11,955 nt of DNA from Selenomonas sp. (GTDB lineage Bacteria > Bacillota > Negativicutes > Selenomonadales > Selenomonadaceae). The stretch is from assembly GCA_015265235.1 (NCBI GenBank), contig JABZYJ010000055.1, positions 1 through 11,955 on the forward strand, written 5' to 3'. Made by a program: the position numbers and the translations under genes. The notes below the pieces were generated by a model, which saw nothing but the letters and a program-made list of their open reading frames with translations, did no database searches and was not told where the DNA came from. Shown here piece after piece: positions 7,347-11,955 of the stretch (positions are counted from its first letter, which is position 1; each line of letters begins with the position of its first letter).

Positions 7347-7375
7347 ATTATAACAGATTTCCGCCGTGCTGTCAC
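7347..7375 (-). promoter_or_regulatory. Promoter of the yybS-gdpP-rplI-lonC-dnaB cluster
   Basis: On the minus strand: -35 GTGACA (7370-7375, 5 of 6 bases), a 17-bp spacer, and a perfect -10 TATAAT (7347-7352) preceded by an extended -10 TG. Transcription would begin near 7340, giving a leader of about 120 nt before yybS. It lies about 30 bp after the stop of the mutS-like gene. Other than the spacing and near-consensus bases there is no direct evidence. Confidence 0.75.
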
Positions 7376-7406
7376 CGTGTCCGCAAAGCCAAGGAAAATC
7401 TCCGCC

Positions 7407-9188
7407 TCACTCCCCCATAATGCCCGCCATGCGCAGGAGATACTGCGCGTTCGTCGTGTGGCAGCGCCCCGCGCGCATTTTGAAGTCAAAGAGGATCTTA
7501 TCCCCCTCGTAGTGCTCCTCAAAATGTGCATTCGTCACGGGAATGCCCTCGCGCCCGAGATCGCAGAGCTCAAAGTCGTGCGTCGTCACCACCGTGATCG
7601 CATGCGCCAGCGTCAGGCGGCGGATCGCCTCGCGCGCGCCGACAATGCGGTCGGCAGAGTTCGTCCCGCGGAAAATCTCATCAATCAAGATCAGCATCGG
7701 CTTGCCGCGCTTGCTGTAGACCATCATCTTCTTGATGCGCAGGAGCTCCGCATAGAACGTCGAAATCCCGCCCGCGAGATCGTCGCTGATCTGAATCGAC
7801 GTATAGACCGCCATCGGCGTGAGCGTAAAAGAGCGCGCACATACCGGCGCACCCGCATACGCGAGGACGGCATTCGCGCCGAGGCAGCGCATATAGGTCG
7901 TCTTGCCGGACATATTCGACCCCGTGATGACGAGCGTCCCTGCCGTGAGCTGCGCGTCGTTCGGCGTCGCCGTCTCCTCCGTCAGGAGCAGCAGCGTCGC
8001 GTCCTCCGCCACGAGCTGCGGCGCGCCCTCCTCCGCAAAGCGCGGGAACGCATACACCTCACGCGTATGCCCGACGCGCGCGAGCGAGAGCAGCACCTCC
8101 GTCTCCGCCCACACCTTCAGCCAGTCGGCCGCCGCCGCACCGTACCCCTTGCGCCAGTGGGAAAAATACGCCATGCAGTGAAAATCCCAGAGCAGAATCC
8201 CATTCGCCAGCAGAAAGAAAAAGAAATTGCGCCGCATCGCCGCACAGTCGGCGAGAATCGTCAGGCGGCTCAGCCCGACGGTCGCGCGCACGGGCGCAAA
8301 GAGCGGCGACAGAATCGCGTGAAACGCAGCGCTGCGCAGCGGGGCGCGCTCGAGCGCACGAAAGATCCGCCCATAGAGCCGCAGCGCACGCGCCATGCGA
8401 CCGAGCGGTGCCAGCTCGCGCTGCGTCCGCGAGAAAAACGCCATCGCCATCGTGAGATTGAACGTAAAGAGCACAATCGGAATCACCCCGCTGCCGCCAA
8501 AGAAAATCGCCCAAAACAGTGACCAGACACAGGCATTGGCAAGAACGATGCCGATGCAGGAAATGAGCTTCAGCGACCCCTTGAGCGGCTGCGCGAGCTC
8601 CTTGGCAAGCGCACGCGTATCATGCGCATCGGGCAGGAGCGCCCCGCGCGCCTCCAGCTCCAGAGCGAGGAGCGGATGGGCGAGCAGCTCCGTCACCGCC
8701 GCCTGCCGCCGCCGCGTCCGCGTGAGATCCTGCGGCGTCGCCGAGAGCGCAGCGGCGAGACGGTCGCGTCCCATGCGCGTATGCGCCGCGCAGAGATACT
8801 GATAGAGCGACGCCGCGCCGAAAATATGCAAATCCCGATCGGGCGGACACTTCTCACGCAGATAGGCGGCGCCGTCCACCGGCGACTTCTTCCAGCTCCC
8901 ATCAAAGCGCGCGAGATACTCCCCCACCACGCCGAGATACGCCTGCGTAAAGATGCGGCGCCGCTCAAGCCGCCGATGCCGCAGCACGAGCACCGCAAAG
9001 AGCAGGAGGAAAAACCCGCCGAGCATCAGCTCCTCCACCGAGCCGCGATCATAGCCGTGAACGAGGGCGACAAGCATCAGCGGGAACACCGCCGTACGCG
9101 CGAGAATGAACCGCGTCCGCCACGTATCCTGCGTATGTGCGTGGGCGAGAGCATGCTCGCGTACATTTTCATAAAAGTCCTTCTTCAT
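7407..9188 (-). CDS. Membrane-anchored MutS-like ATPase
   Basis: A 593-residue protein with a C-terminal MutS-type ATPase domain but no N-terminal mismatch-recognition domain. Walker A is GSNMSGKTT (423-431), Walker B is LILIDEIFRGTNS (499-511), and a TTHD switch motif lies at 535-538. Residues ISTFYAELLRI (475-485) match the conserved MutS signature segment. The N-terminal two thirds holds hydrophobic pairs (about 28-44 and 54-70; 208-229 and 234-252) and a further one at 321-336, so the protein is probably membrane-bound. This architecture is known from MutS-like proteins of Firmicutes and Bacteroidetes annotated as 'MutS family DNA mismatch repair protein'; a mismatch-repair role is doubtful. 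The ATG at 9186-9188 has AAGGAG six bases upstream; a start at 9227 is less likely. It is transcribed from its own promoter, divergent from the 9318 gene. The ATPase family is secure; the role is unknown. Confidence 0.88.
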   Translation of the reverse strand: MKKDFYENVREHALAHAHTQDTWRTRFILARTAVFPLMLVALVHGYDRGSVEELMLGGFFLLLFAVLVLRHRRLERRRIFTQAYLGVVGEYLARFDGSWKKSPVDGAAYLREKCPPDRDLHIFGAASLYQYLCAAHTRMGRDRLAAALSATPQDLTRTRRRQAAVTELLAHPLLALELEARGALLPDAHDTRALAKELAQPLKGSLKLISCIGIVLANACVWSLFWAIFFGGSGVIPIVLFTFNLTMAMAFFSRTQRELAPLGRMARALRLYGRIFRALERAPLRSAAFHAILSPLFAPVRATVGLSRLTILADCAAMRRNFFFFLLANGILLWDFHCMAYFSHWRKGYGAAAADWLKVWAETEVLLSLARVGHTREVYAFPRFAEEGAPQLVAEDATLLLLTEETATPNDAQLTAGTLVITGSNMSGKTTYMRCLGANAVLAYAGAPVCARSFTLTPMAVYTSIQISDDLAGGISTFYAELLRIKKMMVYSKRGKPMLILIDEIFRGTNSADRIVGAREAIRRLTLAHAITVVTTHDFELCDLGREGIPVTNAHFEEHYEGDKILFDFKMRAGRCHTTNAQYLLRMAGIMGE

Positions 9189-9240
9189 AAGGAACTCCTT
9201 AAGGGAATCCACGATTCTGGGCAACATTCATAACAGTCAT

Positions 9241-9270
9241 ATTATATCATAACGATAATAGGAATGTAGA
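9241..9270 (-). promoter_or_regulatory. Promoter of the mutS-like gene
   Basis: Minus strand: perfect -10 TATAAT (9241-9246) with an extended TG two bases upstream, an 18-bp spacer, and -35 TCTACA (9265-9270, 4 of 6). The leader before the ATG at 9188 would be about 45 nt. The -35 overlaps that of the plus-strand promoter. Confidence 0.65.
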
Positions 9271-9295
9271 CAGTTTCTGCCAAAACTGTTAGAAT
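9267..9295 (+). promoter_or_regulatory. Promoter of the 9318-10647 gene group
   Basis: Plus strand: -35 TAGACA (9267-9272, 5 of 6), a 17-bp spacer, and -10 TAGAAT (9290-9295, 5 of 6) with an extended TG. Transcription would begin near 9302, inside or just before the AAAGGAGG at 9303-9310, so the leader would be very short. Its -35 overlaps that of the divergent mutS-like promoter. Confidence 0.6.
9270..9289. promoter_or_regulatory. Inverted repeat between -35 and -10 (possible operator)
   Basis: ACAGTTT at 9270-9276 and its exact complement AAACTGT at 9283-9289, separated by 6 bp (13-bp centre spacing). It fills the spacer of the plus-strand promoter and touches the -35 of the divergent one. 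The size and spacing suit a dimeric repressor, but no regulator gene is present in the window. It could be chance. Confidence 0.4.
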
Positions 9296-9317
9296 ACTTA
9301 TCAAAGGAGGGATGTGC

Positions 9318-9542
9318 ATGGCACAGGATCCATCGGACGCCATACGGCGCATCGAGGCGGAGATCCGCACCCTCGACGCACGGATGCTCCGCGCATCGGG
9401 TGACCTCGACTACGAAACCTGCCGCTACGAAAAGCGCGCCCTCGAAACCGCCCTCCATGCCCTGCGCAAACAGAGGGAAAGCGGTGCAGATGCAGCATTC
9501 AGCCAAAATTCAGCATCATCGGATAGGATAAAAGGCAAATAG
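9318..9542 (+). CDS. Small hypothetical protein, predicted helical/coiled coil
   Basis: A 74-residue protein that I do not recognise. Residues about 7-50 are rich in Arg, Glu, Ala and Leu in a heptad-like pattern (for example IRRIEAEIRTLDARM), suggesting a helical hairpin or coiled coil. The last 25 residues are polar and probably disordered. There is no signal peptide or membrane segment. I chose the ATG at 9318-9320, seven bases after a near-perfect AAAGGAGG (9303-9310). The ATG at 9312 is in the same frame but only one base from the ribosome binding site. It is followed after 24 bp by another small gene in the same direction, so the two are probably co-transcribed. The strong ribosome binding site and GC-rich codon use like its neighbours support a real gene. 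Confidence 0.7.
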   Translation: MAQDPSDAIRRIEAEIRTLDARMLRASGDLDYETCRYEKRALETALHALRKQRESGADAAFSQNSASSDRIKGK

Positions 9543-9566
9543 TCAAAGTAGAGAAAGGAAAACACT

Positions 9567-9842
9567 ATGTCACAGCGTATGACCATGGACGAAGTCCTCA
9601 AAGAATACGGCGTCCCCCAGCTGCGTCTCGACGTGCACGCGACGCGCAGCGACCTCCTGAAGCTCCGCGAAAAGCTCATGGCGATCCGCGACCTCTCCGA
9701 CGGGCGCGAGCAGGGCTACCTCGATGTCGAGTGCAAGCTCTACATCGACGTGGACGACATCGACCGCTACCTCTCGGGCGAGCTCGACACCGTCGGCGAG
9801 ATCTATGCCTTCCCCGAGGACATCAAGTCCTATCAGGAGTAA
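9567..9842 (+). CDS. Small acidic hypothetical protein
   Basis: A 91-residue acidic protein with no family I recognise. It starts with a helical stretch (MDEVLKEYGV, 7-16). A basic/leucine-rich segment follows (about 26-45), then a short conserved-looking tract LYIDVDDIDRYLSGELD (58-74) and a C-terminal AFPEDIKSYQE. The many Asp and Glu residues in the second half could bind metal or a basic partner, but this is speculation. No signal peptide or membrane segment is present. The ATG at 9567-9569 follows GAAAGGAA (9553-9560) by six bases. Codons end mostly in C or G like the neighbouring genes, which supports coding. It lies 24 bp after the 9318 gene and 97 bp before the 9940 gene, all in the same direction. 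Confidence 0.72.
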   Translation: MSQRMTMDEVLKEYGVPQLRLDVHATRSDLLKLREKLMAIRDLSDGREQGYLDVECKLYIDVDDIDRYLSGELDTVGEIYAFPEDIKSYQE

Positions 9843-9893
9843 GGCATCTTTGCGTGCTCGTCAAGGTATTTGCGTTTTTCAATTCGGTTACGA

Positions 9894-9914
9894 ATACCGG
9901 GGCTATCCCCGTAT
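9894..9914 (+). other. Short hairpin upstream of the 9940 gene
   Basis: ATAC-C-GGGG (9894-9902) can pair with CCCCGTAT (9907-9914) around a CTAT loop, with one bulged C. It sits 11 bases before the AAAGGAGA ribosome binding site. No T-run follows, so it is not an intrinsic terminator. It could affect mRNA stability or translation of the next gene; its significance is uncertain. Confidence 0.35.
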
Positions 9915-9939
9915 CGAAAGAATATAAAGGAGAAATCGA

Positions 9940-10647
9940 ATGAAACTGAAAAAAATCATCGCAGCGACGATGGTCGGCGCCCTGAGCGTCGCCACTGTCC
10001 CCCTCATCGCCCCTACGCCCGTGGATCACATCCTGACCGCACAGGCAGAGGCCGCCAAGGGCGGCGCGCGCATCGCACCGAAGGCGACGCCCAAGGCTGC
10101 ACCGAAGGCATCTGAGGGACAGAGCAGCAGCGGCAAATCCGTCTCGGGGAACGGCAACAGCTACGCCCCCTCGAAGAACGCGAACCAGCTGGAAAAGAAC
10201 GCCCCCGCGGCAAATAGCAAGGCGAATGCGGCAAACGCCGCGAACACCGCCAAGAGCAGCACGGGCTGGGGGAATACCCTGCGCAACATCGGCCTCCTCG
10301 CAGGCGGCATGATGCTCGGCGGACTCCTCGCGAGCCTCCTCGGCGGCATGGGCAGCGGCCTTCTCGCCGACATCCTCGGCGTCCTCGTGAACGTCGCCAT
10401 CGCCGTCGTCGCCTTCATGGTGCTGCGCTGGCTCTGGAACCGCTTCCGCTCCCGCAAAGAGGAGGAGAACGTCTACCAGCGTGCAGAGCAGCCGCGCGCT
10501 GCCGCACCGCAGCCGCCCATCACGGACATCCGTCCGCAGGGCAGCGCACCGCAAAGCGCCGCGCCGATGGACATCACACCGCCGACCTCGGCACTCGATG
10601 CAGGCGACAGCCCGCGTGCCATCGCCGACCGCTATCGTAACCGCTGA
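9940..10647 (+). CDS. Exported single-pass membrane protein resembling the N-terminal half of Tim44-like proteins
   Basis: 235 residues in clear blocks. First is a signal peptide (basic MKLKK, hydrophobic 6-24, possible cleavage in the AQAEA region near 34-38). A long Ala/Lys/Pro/Ser/Asn-rich low-complexity stretch follows (about 38-105). Next comes a glycine-rich hydrophobic segment (117-142, with GGMMLGGLLASLLGG), then a strong membrane helix (about 144-165) followed by the basic stop RNRFRSRK-type tract. The C-terminal tail is Pro/Ala-rich and disordered. Signal peptide, low-complexity linker, Gly-rich segment and membrane helix with an Arg-rich stop is the usual front half of bacterial Tim44-domain proteins, but the globular Tim44-like domain is absent here. 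The function is unknown; it could tether something to the membrane or envelope. The ATG has AAAGGAGA (9926-9933) six bases upstream. Last gene before the terminator at 10665. Confidence 0.75.
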   Translation: MKLKKIIAATMVGALSVATVPLIAPTPVDHILTAQAEAAKGGARIAPKATPKAAPKASEGQSSSGKSVSGNGNSYAPSKNANQLEKNAPAANSKANAANAANTAKSSTGWGNTLRNIGLLAGGMMLGGLLASLLGGMGSGLLADILGVLVNVAIAVVAFMVLRWLWNRFRSRKEEENVYQRAEQPRAAAPQPPITDIRPQGSAPQSAAPMDITPPTSALDAGDSPRAIADRYRNR

Positions 10648-10664
10648 GATACACAGAGAAACGT

Positions 10665-10709
10665 GGGACACTGCACGAAGCTCCGACTTCGTACAGCGTC
10701 CCTTTTCTT
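10665..10709 (+). terminator. Intrinsic terminator after the 9940 gene
   Basis: A long hairpin starting 18 bases after the stop codon. Arms 10665-10680 and 10687-10702 pair over 14 of 16 positions (two A/C mismatches) around a 6-nt loop, followed immediately by TTTTCTT (10703-10709). This is a convincing rho-independent terminator that closes the plus-strand group from 9318. Confidence 0.9.
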
Positions 10710-11186
10710 ATGCCCATCCACTGACTGAAGAATCCCATCAGAGAGATTTCCCTCCTGTAAAACCACAAAAGCAAATCAGTAAAACAATACAAATAAATTC
10801 CATAAAATAACGATAAATAACTATAAATTAAGATCAATAGCGTCAAAATGGAGCATTCCGCCCCTCAAAAAGCAGGACTGCGCACGGAAAAATCCATCTA
10901 ACCCCGCGTCATTCTTGACTCGCATGGATTTATTATATGCTGGATGCCCCAGCGCGACGGCTAAACCGCCCGCATCGGACACCCTGCCGCATTTCCCTCC
11001 CCTTTCCCTTGAAAAAGACAGCATTTTCGTCCATAATAGAAGCACACGGAGCATAAAGGAAGCAGCATTTTCTTTATTCGCCCTGCGCATACAACATACA
11101 CGGTACATTTCTGCAGAGTTTCCGCGCACAGTATGTTCGCGTGAGGCTTGCATCAACCGTAAAGAATCACAAAGGAGCACAATACC
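10710..11186. other. Non-coding stretch between the terminator and the SIS gene
   Basis: About 477 bp without a gene I can support. The first part (about 10755-10840) is markedly AT-rich compared with its surroundings. The middle (10920-11000) is GC-richer with no clear structure, and the last 150 bp is the leader of the SIS-domain gene behind the promoter at 11009-11037. Open frames on both strands here lack ribosome binding sites and do not resemble protein. The 10-mer CAGCATTTTC occurs twice (11019-11028 and 11063-11072). Confidence 0.6.
11009..11037 (+). promoter_or_regulatory. Promoter of the SIS-domain gene
   Basis: -35 TTGAAA (11009-11014, 5 of 6), a 17-bp spacer, and -10 CATAAT (11032-11037, 5 of 6). 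The start site would be near 11044, leaving a leader of about 140 nt before the ATG at 11187. No known riboswitch is recognisable in that leader. Confidence 0.6.
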
Positions 11187-11852
11187 ATGAAATCATCCAC
11201 CCTTGCCGCCGTTGACACGCTCATCGCACGCTATCCCGCACTCGAGGCCTGCGGTACGGACATCCGCGCCGCCATCAAGGCACTCTGCACCTCCTACCAC
11301 GCGGGCGGCAAGCTCATTGTCTGCGGCAACGGCGGCTCTGCGGCAGATGCCGAGCACATCGTCGGTGAGCTGATGAAGGGCTTTCTCCTGCCACGTCACC
11401 TCGACGAGGACATCCTCGCAAAACTCCACGAGGCGTGCGACGCCGCTGACCCCTTGACCGTCGACTATTTCATGCGCCACCTGCAGGGCGCACTCCCCGC
11501 CATCTCCCTCCCGTCCCAGCTCGCGATCAGCACGGCATTCGCGAACGATCAGGCACCCGACCTCACCTTTGCCCAGCAGGTACTCGGACTCGGGCGCGCG
11601 GGCGACGTCCTCCTCGGCATCACCACCTCGGGCAACTCGAAGAACGTCCTCTACGCCTTCCGCATGGCAAAGGCACTTGGCATGACCACCATTGCCCTCA
11701 CGGGCGCATCGGGCGGCAAATGCGCGTCGGGCTTCGCCGACATCGTCATCAAAGCCCCCGAGGAGGAAACGTACAAGATCCAGGAGTACCACCTCCCCAT
11801 CTACCACACCCTCTGCATCGCCGTCGAGGAGGAATTCTTCGGCGCGGAGTAA
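11187..11852 (+). CDS. GmhA-like SIS-domain phosphosugar isomerase
   Basis: A 221-residue SIS-domain protein of the sedoheptulose-7-phosphate isomerase (GmhA) type. GmhA converts sedoheptulose 7-phosphate to D-glycero-D-manno-heptose 7-phosphate for heptose sugars of lipopolysaccharide or S-layer glycans. The phosphate-binding segments CGNGGSAADAEH (46-57) and GITTSGNSKNV (144-154) are present. All four residues that bind metal and act in catalysis in GmhA align with the correct spacing: H57, E61, Q199 and H207. Relative to the E. coli enzyme (about 192 residues) there is an extra segment of about 28 residues at roughly 71-100, after the first motif. I recall this insert from many Firmicute SIS proteins. 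The true substrate may therefore be another phosphosugar. The ATG has AAAGGAG (11171-11177) nine bases upstream. It appears monocistronic within the window. Confidence 0.88.
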   Translation: MKSSTLAAVDTLIARYPALEACGTDIRAAIKALCTSYHAGGKLIVCGNGGSAADAEHIVGELMKGFLLPRHLDEDILAKLHEACDAADPLTVDYFMRHLQGALPAISLPSQLAISTAFANDQAPDLTFAQQVLGLGRAGDVLLGITTSGNSKNVLYAFRMAKALGMTTIALTGASGGKCASGFADIVIKAPEEETYKIQEYHLPIYHTLCIAVEEEFFGAE

Positions 11853-11955
11853 GGATGTGTCGCTCGCGGTGCAGGCTGCTGTCTATGGATAAAAAGGTGT
11901 AGCCGCTCATGGCGCCCCCACCGCCGCTGTCGCGGCACCTCCCCCGCTCCGGCGG
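11853..11955. repeat. GC-rich non-coding tail, possible edge of an intergenic repeat
   Basis: After the SIS gene the sequence has no supported gene. From about 11919 it is very GC-rich, with a small hairpin GCCGC-TGTC-GCGGC. A second arm, CCCCCGC-TCCG-GCGG, is cut by the window end. No T-run follows. This composition and stacked palindromes resemble dispersed intergenic repeats, but with one truncated copy this cannot be shown. Confidence 0.3.

Noticed and set aside
7176..8522. 448-codon plus-strand open frame opposite the mutS-like gene
   Set aside because: Antisense shadow with an Arg-rich, featureless translation; the minus strand carries the MutS ATPase motifs.
10915..10941. TTGACT followed by TATTATATGCT as a promoter
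   Set aside because: The spacing is 10-15 bp for any reasonable -10, too short; the TTGAAA/CATAAT pair at 11009-11037 is much better placed.
10821..11180. Minus-strand open frame of 119 codons in the gap before the SIS gene
   Set aside because: No ribosome binding site, starts inside the leader of the SIS gene, and the translation has no protein-like domain pattern.
11881..11892. Single DnaA-box-like TTATCCATA (minus strand)
   Set aside because: One imperfect copy without a cluster or adjacent AT-rich unwinding element; no evidence of an origin in this window.

Overview
The window looks like a chromosomal segment of a moderately GC-rich Firmicute, most probably a Negativicute of the Selenomonas type. 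This is inferred from the gene order yybS-gdpP-rplI-lonC-dnaB, the strong AAGGAGG-type ribosome binding sites, and the family-level character of the proteins; no rRNA or other taxonomic marker is present. In many Firmicutes yybS, gdpP, rplI and dnaB lie close to oriC, so the segment is probably origin-proximal.

The left three quarters (about 1-9190) is read on the minus strand. A good extended -10 promoter (-35 at 7370-7375, -10 at 7347-7352) drives a tight five-gene cluster: a YybS/DUF2232 membrane protein, the c-di-AMP phosphodiesterase GdpP, ribosomal protein bL9, a LonC-type ATP-dependent protease and the replicative helicase DnaB. Behind dnaB lies the start of a DUF4160 gene that runs off the window. 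Upstream of the cluster, also on the minus strand, is a membrane-anchored MutS-like ATPase with its own promoter.

The most striking structure is inside lonC. Three perfect copies of the 16-bp ParB-binding site parS (TGTTTCACGTGAAACA) lie within 178 bp, all in the same reading frame. Each is translated as VSRET inside a low-complexity linker between the AAA+ and protease domains. A protease gene therefore also appears to carry a chromosome-segregation (ParB/SMC loading) platform.

The right quarter is read on the plus strand. A promoter whose -35 overlaps that of the divergent mutS-like gene, with a 7-bp inverted repeat in its spacer, precedes two small unrecognised genes. These are followed by a secreted or membrane protein resembling the N-terminal half of Tim44-like bacterial proteins, then a clear intrinsic terminator (10665-10709). 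After a non-coding stretch of about 480 bp holding a second plus-strand promoter comes a GmhA-like SIS-domain phosphosugar isomerase. The last 100 bp is GC-rich, non-coding and hairpin-forming, and may be the edge of an intergenic repeat.
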